DNA of 64,000 nucleotides from Wuchereria bancrofti. Taxonomy: Eukaryota > Nematoda > Chromadorea > Rhabditida > Onchocercidae. Within the stretch, counting starts at the first letter, position 1. Each line of letters begins with the position of its first letter. Made by a program: the position numbers and the translations under genes. Below, piece by piece: positions 24,306-37,421 of the stretch. Under the pieces are notes generated by a model, which was given only the letters and a program-made list of their open reading frames with translations, ran no database searches and was not told where the DNA came from. The stretch is from assembly GCA_005281725.1 (NCBI GenBank), contig SSBO01000003.1:5890495-5954494 (forward strand), in the 5' to 3' direction.

Positions 24306-25246
24306 CAGTGCGTTTGTTTTAGATTTTCATGAACTAATTTTTGTTGTGATGATATTATAGTTGGAAAACAAATGCAAGTATTAGCTGTTTCAAAGGAAGG
24401 ATGAGCATGCTGGGCACTACATTTATTTTCATGTTTAAGAAACAAACTTTTCAGGAAGACTTTCTTGAGCAACATATAAATTATGTATTCAACCTTGAAT
24501 TATATCTTCCAAGACCTACTCTATATTTCATGTAGTAAATCCTGGGAGGCAGCAGGGGGAGCAATTAACTGTGAGATGGACACTTTTCTATCACTTCTGT
24601 ATATACAAAAATTTAGCCAAATAAAATTTTACTGTTATCTTAAGTATTAAATGGCTGTAGCTAATTACTCAACTCAACTTCCGATGGTATTGTATTCATT
24701 TTTTCAGTGGTATCAGTTTATCAGTTTGCTATTCTGTTCTACTCAACTTGTTTTTTGCGATATATAATCAGTTCTAGAAATATCTTCCACCACAATGACT
24801 TTTAGGTCATACAGAGCCAAAATGAGATTCCCTTTCCTTCTACACTGCTTATACGTTTGTTGCATATGTTAAAACCAGAAGAACTATTGCATCCCATGAA
24901 ACTGTATTCTGCTTTACTAAGTATTAAAGAAAAAACAGAGGTCATGATTATTAAATGTTCTGGAAGACAATCCGAAAACAACCGGAACAATATCACTTCA
25001 GTCGCTCTCATCGCAAGTGTTGCAGTCCAAATATTCACCACTGATAAACGAATCCCGACTTATCTGTTGTACTATATATGGGAGGCTATCCCTCCAGGAT
25101 TGTCGATCCCGATCTCCCTTATTCATGCTCATGTTTGGTAACAGTTTTGCCTATAATCTGCATAAGTAAACTTTGAGAAAATCAACCCATGATTCAATTA
25201 GATCCCCAATTCTTTCTCAAATCCAACATCTTTTTCCTTTAAAAAT
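24306..25246. other. convergent intergenic region between TMEM203 and eri-1
   Basis: About 0.94 kb. An unassigned + strand frame of 94 codons (24857-25141) is open here but has no recognised motif and no splice-linked exon. A possible extra 3' exon of eri-1 on the - strand near 25130-25170 (after a TTATGCAG acceptor) would encode only about a dozen residues. Confidence 0.4.
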
Positions 25247-27982
25247 TCAATTATCTGACCAGGAACTTACTTTTTCACTTTCTTTAATTCGAACAAGTTT
25301 CTCGTTAACCTGGAAACATTTTCATTTGCGTTCAAAAATTATTTTTGACTTATATCGAATTTTATACATTCTGAACCAACATATGTCTGGAAGAAATGGC
25401 AGAACCTTACAAATTTTAATTTGACCATCACATTTAAAAAGCTACATCAACAAACGAAAAAAATGAGAACTTACCCTTAGTTCAGATCTATCTTCCAACA
25501 TTTTTATAACAATTCTTGCAATATTTTTGGAATCATCGAGTCCAGAATGTTCGCGACCTTCAAATTTCATATTGAGAAATGTTAGCATCCCGCCTAGATT
25601 AATCTTTTGCATCGAATGCTCTAAAAAATTTTATCAACTGTTAGCGATCTGCTATATGCAGTGGGGTCGAGCCACTTTAATTTAAAAAGAAGGACAATGA
25701 AATTAATGTTCACGGAATTAACTGCCATTACTTTTACAATATTTATTTGCGAACGATCTTCGAATGTTGATATAAAAGCGGAAATCGTGGGGAACGGCAT
25801 TTAATTTACTCTGCAAGATATAAAATAAGAGCAATATGAGATATATGGAATGCTTCAGCAAAACTTTTGAACTTGAAATTATTAAAAAATGTGCTAGAAT
25901 AAAATACCAGTACCTGGATGCACTGCATTTGAAAAAATTTAGCGATATCCCAAGGCCTATAAATATATCGAAAATAAGAACAAAGTCAATACTGAACCAT
26001 TAAATCGTTGAACTACTTACTGAATCATTGAACCAATTTTTGTAGCCATTATCGCGTAGTTACTTGACGGTACGTGTTCTAGGATTTTTACTTGCATGTA
26101 CCTAATTCCCCTAAAAAGATTTACACTGTGAACAAACCCATCAGTTACAAAAGCGTAGCGCACATCTTTCTGCCCTAAACGATGTAACTGCATCCACGTT
26201 CGGAAAGAATCCAAAACATCAATGAATGGTAAAGCTTTGTCAACCATTTCTTGAGTAATACCCGTAAAGACCGAACAAAATTCACTAAGTTGCGGATTCG
26301 CTAGTGGTCGTACGTACGAATGGAAAACATCCACCTGAAAAGTACTTTTTGGACTTTGAAATACAGCAGAATACATGGATATAGAAAATTGGAATGATAA
26401 AAAAAAATCAGGGTAATTAGAATTAGATCGAGATATTATTATTTATTATTTTATTACGTTAGAAAAAAACGTTTTTGAGAGAAAATCTCAAAATAATAGG
26501 AATGTACAACAAATGTGTACAAACATGAAATTTTTTAAAATTAAGTAAACACAGTGACCCGTACTGCTTACAATTTCTTTTTTCCGTACATCAACGAGAA
26601 CAGCTGGAAATTCAATAATTTCATGGTTATAATCATACAGATCAGCTTCACACGTACATTCGAAATCTATTACCTGCGAGCAATCATAATTATTCATCTT
26701 TCCAAAATGCAACTCAAAAATATATGAACAAGTCGAATAGTGTTTTCAAGTACAAGTATGATCATCAAGTAATAATGTCAAGTAAACACAAGCATAACCT
26801 TTTTTCATGTTTATAAACTCTTGGTTTTTGGTCCAGTGAAAAAATATTTTAGATTCTGATTTCAATTCTATTTCTTGAAAACTCTTTTCAGAAGGGAAAA
26901 ATTGTTAGCTTACCACAAAATAGTCATAAAATATATTGGTTTTGCTTCGTAAGGGTTCTGCGTTTTTAATAATTGCGAAATCTTTTCGGAAGTACTTCTT
27001 CAACCTATTGTACAGCTGATTTCGTTTTCCGCTGGAGCAATATGATAATATCCAATGACAGGAAAATCAAAAAAGAATTTAGTATAAAACTAATTATGCA
27101 AAATGATTGCGACGACTGCCGATTTGTAAAAGACACCAATTTTACAATTATTTAAAAGTATCTTAAACCACTTTCAGTAACAACAAGGGTTCCTGAAGAA
27201 GCAATAACGTAAACGAAAAGTGGGAAAGTAATGCAGTAAGAGTGCTTAGAGAAATGAATGTAATGACAGAAAATATCAATCTTTTTCTGATCTCTCTGCT
27301 AAATTCTTTTTGGACCAAACATCCAAAACTGATGTGTAACACGGTAAAAACCTGTGTAAATCTACCGAGAATCGATATGTGCTTTCTTTAATTCCTTCTG
27401 CATTTCAGTTGTAGTCATAAAATGCAAGCGCTTCATAACATGCAGTACATGTTTCGGGTTTTTCCTCAGCGGTTCTTTATAAAGCACTACTGGCAGCACG
27501 TATGGAGCATTATTATCCTCTGTTGCACTGAACTCATAACCTAAGGAACTAATTCATTTTTGAAACTTTACTGAAATTTTTGAAATTTTATCTTTATAAC
27601 ACTTCGTATAGTTTGTACACAACCACAGTCTAAGAAAAAAATGAATCTTTTCAATGCCAACAATTTTTGATCTTTTCTATAATCGAAAAAATCCATACTT
27701 AAATTGTTGCACAAAAATTTCTCCAAAAATTATTTTAAAAATAATAGTAATCGAAATAGCACGATAATAATCGGAATTTAAAAATAACCAAAATCGAATT
27801 AGTATAATTTGGATTTAATGACAAAATCAGATTAAAAACAAGGTGTAATAAATTCACTTACCGCCTCCATCTCTTAAATTCATTTCTTCCACCTTTTGCG
27901 ATGCATCAATTATTAGTTCATAAAATTTCTCCAGTTCTTCGCTATGCGACACACTTTCTGCACTGGACGTTGATTTATTCAT
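25247..27982 (-). CDS. eri-1: ERI-1, SAP-domain DEDDh 3'-5' exoribonuclease
   Basis: Trims 3' overhangs of histone mRNA stem-loops, 5.8S rRNA and small RNAs; in C. elegans it is required for ERGO-1-class endogenous siRNAs and its loss enhances RNAi. Nine exons on the - strand, phases all closing: 27862-27982, 27366-27540, 26914-27031, 26572-26673, 26138-26334, 25914-25956, 25732-25810, 25475-25620, 25247-25309; 347 aa (human ERI1 349). SAP-like nucleic-acid-binding helices at about 82-116 ([20 protein letters not shown]). The exonuclease domain starts at 139 with VIDFECTC: catalytic D141 and E143; third acidic D237 in FVTDGPWDIAKF; general base H303 and D308 in [13 protein letters not shown]. 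All five DEDDh residues are present, so the enzyme should be active. The last exon is taken to the first stop; a donor at KESEK|GTAAGT could instead lead to another short exon. Confidence 0.93.
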
Positions 27983-29721
27983 GAGTGATAAATTGTAATA
28001 AATAACACATATGAAGCAAATTACTCGATGAAGACTTGACTATAAAAGATGGGAGAAAAGTTAAATGTGATGGAATGAAGATTAAAGCCACGCAAGCCAC
28101 TTGACACTACCAAATGTGAAATATTTGTCGGAGAGAGAACTGTAATGAAAGTATTTTTACATTCACATATCATCTCACACCAAAAATCGCAAACTTCCCA
28201 TCCTTCCCTTCCACTTTCACCAGAAGACCTACTTCTGAAGGATTTGAAACTGCTGCACAAATCAGTGTTCGGAGAATGAAGAAATTTTATTTGCTGTACA
28301 TTCCTAACTATTATTTTGAGATTTTCTCTCAAAAACATCTTTCTTTCGAATATTATCTCTTCTCTCTCAATTACTGCAATAAAGTCACATTATTGTCTCT
28401 CAATTCCTCACCAAACATTATCTTCCATGTTTCGTCAGGCACTTTTTTCAGATCTCTCTTTATATCTTTTATCACTGACATACGTTTTAAGTTCCAATGT
28501 GATGTAAATCCTATAGAGAGGACGAGATAACTGTTTTAAGCTGAATTCCGCAAGTTGTTTAGTCGAAAGTAACTAGTCAACTAATTAATGAACTACTCCA
28601 GAATGACCATTCACTGTATTTTTTCGAGATTGTATTTGTGACAAACCATTCACTTTACACATTCCCCAAACACGAACTGTACGGAAGCAAACGTTCAAGG
28701 AAACAAAACTCCACACACCTTATGTCCTGACTTCGTTACCATCCCTCTTGGGACTCTACATTTTCATAGTGACCAATACGACTCACGGGTGAGTGTTGTT
28801 AATGTGACCTACGTGAACTGTTTGACGATGGCGGGGTTGTGTATTCAGTTGTTTTGTTGGGAGATCCGAAGTAGTTCTCAAAGATTCATTATGTATTCAG
28901 TGACAAATTCAGTATGTACTGAATGACAGATTCACTATGTACTCCCATTCTATTACCTCTCTGTTTTAATCGATTGCAAGGTGTTTTAAATCTCCTTCCC
29001 CGGCTTAATTTTTGCATTAAAATGAGGTCTTTATTGATCTATATAATTTTCAAGAATTGCTGCGTAGCTTCTTGTTGGATACAGGCAAATCTGGCTCACT
29101 ATCATCCTCAGTCATGGAGAAGAGCATATAAAAGGTCTAACGGAAGAGTAGAAACTTATAAAATTCGTGAACAGAGAATTTTATGAATTGGATTATAATT
29201 GAATAAATTAAGAGGAATAATGTAGCGACAGATTTATAAAGCAGATTCTGCATGCAACACAATCACTGGGTGAGTTAAAATAAATAGTTAGGTCCTGTGA
29301 GAGATCACTTGATGTTCAGCATCGTCCGTATGCATTTGAATTGCCATCGATAAAAAACATACGTCTTCAAATATCTGGACAGGTATCTTTCTACCGTTGA
29401 AGTGGATACATTTTTATAGAAAATGCGTCTAATTTTGCGGGCGATAGTTGAATCTGTAGATAGCTGAATATAAAGATACTTCCAGTTTATGAAAATTATA
29501 ACAGGTTATTAGATTATTTTTAATGTGAAGGTATAAATGTGGAGAGTTGGTGGCTTTTCTTTGTTATATTACAGTTTCCTACATTAGCTGTTTTTGTTTC
29601 TATTTGTTTATAAGTCAATTTATCTACATATATTATTTCTTGCAACAGCGTATAATGTCTAGTTTGGTTAATTTTCGCTTGTGAAAATTTGAATATCTTT
29701 CAGGGTCGTTTCAAAATAATA
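27983..29721. promoter_or_regulatory. shared upstream region of eri-1 and rad-23 (divergent)
   Basis: 1.7 kb between divergent start codons. It holds a 23-bp tandem repeat at 28882-28946, a relatively GC-rich block at 28780-28880, and a CTTTCAG acceptor ending at 29703, 18 nt before the rad-23 ATG. Several ORFs of 60-105 codons are open here, but none shows motifs or splice partners. Confidence 0.45.
28882..28946 (+). repeat. 23-bp tandem repeat, about 2.8 copies
   Basis: Units begin at 28882, 28905 and 28928. Each carries the core ATTCA-TATGTA-T and the first two end in GAC. They are imperfect copies with strict 23-bp spacing, lying between eri-1 and rad-23. Confidence 0.75.
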
Positions 29722-32621
29722 ATGTTGGTCACTTTTAAGACCATTGCGCAAGTGAGCTTTGAGATCGAATTGGATCCTCACTTAACAGTAGATTTTTCCT
29801 TGAATTCATAATTTCTACTATTTACCTGTTTGTTTTAGTAGGAAGGATATATATGCCAGAGATATAATACAGAAAGTTTTTCCGGTTTTTGTGGATACAA
29901 AAACTGCACCTTATCGGTTTAGTTTTCTGCAGTCCATAAATGACTTATACAAATGTAATTTTGCTTTACTTGACAATTACTAAACAACTGCCTTTAAAAT
30001 ATAAGTGTTTAATTATTTTAATTGAAAGTGTTATCGTAGATTGGCGAAGTGAAAGCAAAAATAGCTGAAGAGAAGGGTGAAGTGGAATATCCCACTGAAT
30101 GCCAAAAACTTATCTACAATGGGAAAGTAAGTTCAGGGATATTAGTTTTTATAATGCTATTGTTTTTGTTATGAAATTAGTAGTAATTAATTAAGGAACT
30201 TATTTCTGACAGGTTTTTCAGTGATTAGCTCAAACTACTTTTAGGTTCTTGACGATGCTCAGACAGTTGAGGAAGTGATGATTGATCCTTCGAAATTTGT
30301 TGTCGTCATGATTGCAAGAGTAAATATCACTAAATTTTTGAGTATACTTTATTGTTCTCTACAAATTAGCAAAATTATTCAGTAATGATTCATTTTTTTA
30401 AGGCGATTACTTGAATTCCTATCATTTTATTTCTTTTGCTGCCTTGTGTTTACAACACTTTTAGAAAAAGCCTATCGGAGCTCCTGTCGAATCGACCCCG
30501 CAGCCGTCAAATTTGCAAATACCTGCAGGTGCACAAGCTACGACAGCTCCAGTTTCTGTGGCGGATAGTGGTCCATCGACGCCACAGAATCCAGGTTAAT
30601 AGGCAGTTTGTAGCACTTATGTTCAGTTATTGATGTTCAGCACTTATGTTCAGGTTTATACACTCAGTTGAAGTATAGATGGTCTGTCACTGTTTTCAAT
30701 ATCAAAATTTTCTTTCAGTTTTGCAGATGAGATTATAGAATCTGTTGCTGATAGTTGTGGAAGTAGATGACAAAGGAACTTGCTGACGGTCACGGCTAAT
30801 ATTAAGTTTAAATAATGTTACGTGCCACTTAGAAGCATTGCAACTTGTTTTAGGCTGTTGACGTTTATAAATATTTCAGATGGTTTAACCTCCGAACAAG
30901 AAGAAACAGCTCAAGCAATTGTGGCAATGGGCTATCCTCGTGATAAAGTTAGTTGCTCTTAAAATAAAGTTTTCGCCAGGTATTTATGTTTCACCTCTTA
31001 ATGATTTAGGTGATTCGAGCTTTGCGGGCGTCATTTTTTAATGGTGATCGTGCTGTTGAATATTTATGTTCAGGAATACCAGAGGAAGAGGATTTAGGAG
31101 GTTGGTTGGTTTATCTTGCGTTAATATTAAATATTCGTTCTTGTATTATAAGTTAAATTATATGTGTATATATATAATTTATTATTTATTTGTGTATTTA
31201 TTTTTTATTTATTTTTACTTTGCTAGAAGCTGTCTTGATTTTTGAGAATAAAGGGTTACAAAAATGCTGTGGATTAAGGAGGGCAGAGAAATAGGGTGGA
31301 AGACTTAGTGGTACACTCTTTTCTTTACTTTTTCATCACTGTCCATGTCTATTTCATAAATATTACGTTCCTACAGGACATCAAGAATCAGCGGAACATG
31401 AGGAAGGAGAGCGAGCACAAGGTTTAGGTCTTGATTTCTTACGTCAATTACCGCAGTTTGAGCAGCTTCGAGAACTGGTTCAGTCTAACCCTGCTATTCT
31501 TCCCCAAATCATTCAACAAATAGCTCAGTCGAATCCAGCACTTATGGAGGCTATTCAAAATAATCAAGTGCTTATTTACAATTTTAAATACCATTTAATA
31601 GCGGAATTGCTTTATTAGAAGCGGAAAAAAGTATATTTGCATTTTATAGGTGTTTTCACCATATTGTTACATAATATTACTTGTGGAACATACTTTTGTT
31701 GAAGTCGTTTGTTCGGAATATTTAACCCCGTTTTTCTCATTTGTCATCTCTTTCACATATATGTGTTAAACAAATGTGCATATGTAACTCAGTAAATGTG
31801 GTAACTTTTGGGTAGTGTAAATTTGATATTAATAAATGCTATTTTAGGAAGAATTCGTCAATTTATTAAACAATGGTTCTGTTGGAAGCGGTGGTGGCGG
31901 TGTAGCGCCTCCCGCTGGAGAACAACGCCAGGTTGCCATTCATGTTACTGAAGCTGAACGAGATGCAATTAATCGGGTATTTTCTTTCACCCTTATTATT
32001 TCTCCTCGTAATTTATAAGTTGAAGAAAATAATTCTTTAAATTCTTAGTAACTTCTTGAGAGCATACTAAATCGTCAGAAGCGAGTCATTACCACCCTTA
32101 TAGTTGATTGATGTTTTTATTCTTTTTTTAGCTAAAATCCATGGGCTTCCCAGAGCAGTTGGTTATCGAAGCATATTTTGCGTGCGATAAAAATGAAGAC
32201 CTTGCTGCTAATTATATATTGGCTCGTATGGATGAAGCAGCGGTAGCGCTTTTTGAAATTAGAATCAAATAAATTAATTTAGTTGCATTTTTATAAAGCG
32301 AAGTCGGAAATACAAACATCTTTTTAATTGTAACATATGTCATTATGTTATTATTATAAATAATTTCCTTAACCCTCTAAAAATTTTACGTGAATAGCTC
32401 CATCCTGTTGGAGTTATCTCAGTTGTGCTTTGTTGACCACTTTTTGTAGATCTTTTAGAGATGTGTAATAGGAAAGTCACTGCCATTCGCAACAGCTGTT
32501 TTTGGAATCATTAAATTCATGGAAAGTATGTTTTAGAGCGCTGAATTTCGTGATTTATGAATGATTGCAGGCGGAACTTGATGCACTGGAACATCAAGGT
32601 GAAGAAAGTCACGGACCTTAG
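29722..32621 (+). CDS. rad-23: RAD23, UBL-UBA proteasome shuttle and XPC partner
   Basis: Brings ubiquitylated proteins to the 26S proteasome and stabilises XPC in nucleotide excision repair. Ten exons: 29722-29787, 30040-30126, 30245-30319, 30465-30594, 30880-30947, 31010-31100, 31377-31567, 31848-31976, 32132-32242, 32571-32621; 332 aa. Domains in order: ubiquitin-like at 1-76 ([30 protein letters not shown]); Pro/Ser/Thr/Ala linker; UBA1 at about 121-168 ([19 protein letters not shown]); XPC-binding STI1-type domain at about 190-245 ([31 protein letters not shown]); Gly-rich linker; UBA2 at about 268-312 ([19 protein letters not shown]). All four canonical domains are intact. The length matches nematode RAD-23. 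A CTTTCAG acceptor ends 18 nt before the ATG. Two AATAAA signals near 33227-33243 could end the transcript. Confidence 0.96.
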
Positions 32622-34213
32622 AAAATAATCCGAACCACAGTCCGTATACATGGATATTATTACTACTGCATATGTGACGGGCTTCAATTTTTGAAAAGAA
32701 AATGAAATACGTTTTTTCAAATGATATGGGAGTCGTTTACTTCATCTTTTTTTCCTTTTTTTTGGTTATCATTGTCTTGTGAAAATATCAAGTTTCCCCT
32801 GAAAACTGTGCTTCAATTGTTTACTTTCTTCCAATAGTGGATTTTACGTTTGGTAATATTTTTTAATTGCCAGTTTTTATAAAGTTTAATGTGGTCTGAA
32901 GTATTCGTTTTAAGACGATGGTTTATAGCGAGATTTTAGCTATTTACAACTTTGTTATCATTTTTGCATCAAGATTTCATTTTAAACTTATGCTGAGAAA
33001 GAATGTTGGCCTTTTATTTATGGAAGTAGTGAATTGTTTTGGCTATGTATACTGTATCAGTCGAATTGTTAAAAATGTAGTACGCTTTTTGTTTTTTTTT
33101 TTTTTCTTTATTTTGTTCATTGATAAATGATATCATTTTCGGCTTATTTTCTTACTAGATCTGTGTGGATAAGAATTTTGATTTGCTTATCTCTCCAAGA
33201 AATTTCCAGTACTGATGAAAAGATGAAATAAAAATGAAATAAAAGGTTTCTCTTTTGATAATTTATTTGGCCAGCACTAGCACAGGCGCTTTAGCAGAGA
33301 AAGGAAGTGTTGTTTGATTTCTGATATTGAAATAAATTGTCGCTGTTAGGTTTTGCTTTTTTTAGTTTTGGGGAGGATGAAATATCCTGTGTATCGCTGT
33401 AATAATTTATCATTTCTGCTGTCTTTATTTTTGTTTCATATTAAGTCTTTTCTAGAATTGTATTTCGAACTTACCATTCCTTTAAATAAAGATAGTCTGC
33501 GCTGTCTTGCTATCCTTTGTTCCTGCATTGTTTTATTTGTTTCAAAACTTTATTAGGAAGGTGTATGTTCTTTGAAGTGTTCCATAGTACTCGAAATGTG
33601 ATACACCTGTGTAAACACATTATGTGCCTGATTCGGTACCATGTAGTCCAGTTCCCGAGCAGTCCGTTCCCAGTTGTGTTCTTTTTGTCGCTTTGATCAC
33701 ATAAATTTTATGATGTGTTTATGGAACTTGGATGCGGTAGAACTTAACTTGTCATAATGAGTTGTTTTTCACTGAACAGTACTTTAAACCAAGAAACTAC
33801 TGGTGAGATGCTGCAGTGTGGTACTAATTATCTTTACCGATTCTTCCAGAGATCCATAACGTCCTGGACATTTATTGCTTAACGTACTCCGTCATAATTC
33901 TTCCCTCTTTAAACAAGCGTCTCTTCGCAATATAACCTTTTGTGATCTAACGTTTTAAAAGGTTGAGGTAGGATTTGTCCGGTATTAGATATCCTTTTCT
34001 ATCATATTCCACTTCATCTTTTCTTGATGCATTTGCATTGGTATTCATATAATTCAGCAGAAGCATTATATCAAGTGCAGCTTCTGCGTAGATGTTCATA
34101 TAGATTATTGGTGTAGAATACTGAAATTTGAATTAGTCGTATGACTGGTTAAATAATATATATTAATGCATGAGTAACGATTCATCTTATTCTTTATTGT
34201 TTGATTTGTGTAG
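32622..34213. other. rad-23 3' flank and COA7 upstream region
   Basis: 1.6 kb between two + strand genes. It contains T-rich 3' UTR-like sequence and the poly(A) signals noted above, and it ends in a TTTGTGTAG acceptor directly abutting the COA7 ATG. No gene is visible. Confidence 0.5.
33227..33243 (+). terminator. two overlapping-range poly(A) signals, probably rad-23
   Basis: AATAAA occurs at 33227-33232 and again at 33238-33243, about 600 nt after the rad-23 stop and before the next gene. This is a standard eukaryotic cleavage signal; use is inferred from position only. Confidence 0.35.
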
Positions 34214-36799
34214 ATGTTTGAGGGAGATGTAAGCGAAGAGGATTTCGAAAGAGAGCAAGCAGAACGTCGAGAATATGTCAAAAATATCGGTATCGAATAC
34301 AGATTTGGATGCTATGAGGTTCTTTGTGCATCCAGTTTTTACTAAAGTGACTGGGCTTAAATTAGCAAGTTATTAGCAAAATAAATAGATTAATACATCG
34401 ACAGTAAACAAAAATAACTTAAACAAGAATATCTTGAATTTCCAAAATCCTCAACTTTTCCATCATACCTTTTAGAAACCCTGGTCTTTCCAAAGAGCAG
34501 AAATTAGCTTCAGTGTCTTCGGAGTTTAAGAGTCAGTTTTGTTTCTACAAAATTTTTTTCCACAGAAAATTTGTTCCACAAAATTTTCACCACTTCTCAT
34601 GTGTTTCCAGGAAAAGCGGCCTGAAATGTGTCAGTTGTTGGGGGAATACATGGAAGCAATCGAACTAAATTTCAAAGTTGCATATAACATATTTAAGACG
34701 AATTGTCAAGAAAAAGGATTTCCGAGAAGTTGTTTTAAATATGCTATGTACCTTCTAGCTGGAAGAGGTTGGCACTCATTAAAGCAGGTCATCGTTAAAG
34801 AAGAAATAAATTAGAATGTAGTCATTCATAATAGATAAAGGATGAGAAACGATGTGTATTATCGATTTGTGAAAAAATGAGGACAAAGTTTGAGGTTGTT
34901 ATTCAAGATTTTATTAATAAGACTGCTATTGGATCATCAATGAAATGGATGGTATATAAACCCGGTTGATGAACGTCTTCCTCAAGTAAATTATAGAAAT
35001 CTCCAACCTCCAATCTGCAAAACATTAATTAAAATTAGGTTTTTCATCCCTTTCTGTTTATTTCCTTATTAGCAAAGTAAATACTTTATTTCAATAATAA
35101 CCCAACTTCACGTGTTCATCTTGTTTAAGAGTGTGAACGTAGCCAAAAAATGATGATCGAACCGTTGGAGAAATCATGTGAAGCTAATATGCCAGAAGGA
35201 TGTCGTTTTTTATCGTTAGTTTATTGGAATGGTGAGAAAGACAGAAAGCCCAATTCTGAACTGGCTGAGAAATATATGAAAAAGTAAGTTTTCAACTAAT
35301 TCTTTCGTTTAAAATTAGTATTCAGTAAGGACTGTGAACTTCACAAAAACTTTGAATCCAAACTTTAGCTTTTGTTGATGATTTGGAAAAGTCATAAAGA
35401 CATACTGATGACGTATAATGCTATTCTTTTTTAGTTTTTTTCTTGTTGATAAAAATAGGTTTTGTAAGATATACTGATTTATGGCATCACAATTTAATTT
35501 TAATTTAGTCATTATGGTGTTCCATGATAATGTGGAAATATTTTAGAGCGTGTGAGCTGGAAGATGTGAAAGCATGTTGGCTGTTAAGTACTTGGTATAT
35601 TGGACATGATGCTGAATTCGTTACGTTGGATGCAAGGAAGGCTGTAAGTTCGATATTTCATTTAATGAGGATTTTTTATGTTGGGTTTGGAAATGTTAGA
35701 TTTTCCTATTGCCTATGAAAGAGACTAATATAAGAAATAAACTTTAATCAATTTAAGTTGTTACTCTGAGTGCAGTATTTTCTTTTCTAGTTTTAGAACT
35801 GGCATTTTTTCTTTGGTACATGTTTAGTTCTCTGAATTTTTTACACAGAAATATGAATACAGCATATTAAATTAGGAACTGAATCAACAACGACAGTTTT
35901 AAATCTTAAAAACTGGTGCTAGTTTTACGGGGAATAAGGAGCAAAAGTGTGTTAGAAACAAGGACTGAATTAGAAAATACACAATTAGTTTAATAGATAT
36001 AAGTTTTCTATTGTTTTGTATCACAAGTTCTGGAATATTGCAACCATTATTTTTTATCAGAACTCTATATGACAAAAACATGAATATAGTTATTGAAAAT
36101 GTTTGGAAGTGGGATGAAGTTCTAGTACTGCTGGTAGTTTGCTTTTGATAATCAACCAATACTGATTAGTTCCATTGAGCTGATGTATTATTTTTTCATT
36201 AGATAAGTAGACTTGTTGCTAGTTATTTTAAATTTGATCTTAGTGTCAATGAAGCATGGAGTCGACAAAATATAGATTATTTTCGAAATTTGAATAATAT
36301 GTCTTTCATTATAAGTACTGAACTTTTCTGACTTGATTCTAGTCCTGCCATTCTAGAAGCCTAGTTTACACCTGGGAGAACTTCCACGAAATATCGACTT
36401 AGCTATCAAATATGGTATCCGTGCTTGTAATTTTGGTTGCTTCCAATCGTGTGGAAATGTTTCCAGGTTGATTCTGATTATTTTTACGATTGGTTTTTCA
36501 GTAATAAATTCAGTAGTATTGGTATTCTTTGTGGGCATTTTGGTCTTAGTCAGTTAATGCTTACTAAGACGAATTAATTTTAATTTTGTTTCTTAAAACT
36601 AAGCGATTCTCGGAACTCTCGGAACTACATACTGCGCAGTGTTTGAAAATTACTAGCCGGTTTTTTTTTTCATTGCAGGTTATATAGCCTAGGTGATGGA
36701 GTTGAGTATGATCCAGTTAAAGCGAAGTTTTACTTGAATAAAGCAAAAGAAGCTTATAAACGTGCTCTGTCAGGTGATAAAGTGGATTTCACTGGTTAA
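34214..36799 (+). CDS. COA7: COA7-like Sel1-repeat mitochondrial assembly factor
   Basis: Six exons: 34214-34318, 34611-34767, 35130-35283, 35547-35643, 36357-36466, 36679-36799; 247 aa (human COA7 231). The protein is a run of Sel1-like helical repeats rich in paired cysteines: [78 protein letters not shown] followed by [13 protein letters not shown]. This matches COA7 repeat by repeat, including the spacing across the exon 2/3 junction. Human COA7 is a disulphide-rich intermembrane-space protein needed for respiratory complex IV and binds heme; the same role is inferred here. The N terminus ([15 protein letters not shown]) is acidic with no presequence, as in the human protein. Exon 3 uses an unusual AAG acceptor (TTTAAG). 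The ATG sits immediately after an AG acceptor. Confidence 0.9.
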
Positions 36800-37421
36800 C
36801 TTTCAGTATTTTTATTAAGCTTATTTCAGTATTCTATTAGTTTGATTGATTTTTATTTGTCATTGCTTCATTTACATTCCGCAGATTCAGTTCAATTCTT
36901 AGCTAGGTGCTCAATTTAAACATGCTGTTGTTTTTCTGTTATGCATATATAACAGGAACTGTATCCAATGAATTTTTTTTTCTCACAAGTCAGATGTCGA
37001 TAATGGCCGATATGCTATGTTATGTTTTTCAGTATTTTGTTAAAATCTGTAAGTTGCATTCATTATGAGGTAACATTCTTGCTAAGTATAATTTGTACTG
37101 AGTATAATTTGTAATTCAATAGGAATCACATCTTTATATACAAAGTGTCGTAAATATTACTAAGTTAGGTTTTTAAATTCAGCCATACTTATCTTTATAA
37201 ATGTTAACATAAAGGATAATTATTTAGACATACTTACATTTATCATGATAAATCTCAAATCTCAAGATTAATAATCTAGATTAGTTGAATAAATATCATG
37301 AAAGATTAGATTGAAAATTTTGCTAGAATCCATAAGCATTTGAAAATTTTGCAGTTTTGTTCCGGACCAGTCTAGGTTTTATTGTCGAAATATCGAATTT
37401 AATTTTTCCTTTTTCTCAAAT

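Noticed and set aside
28021..28530. ORFs on both strands upstream of eri-1
   Set aside because: They overlap on opposite strands, have low-complexity Ser/Phe content and no homology; they are not supported as exons.
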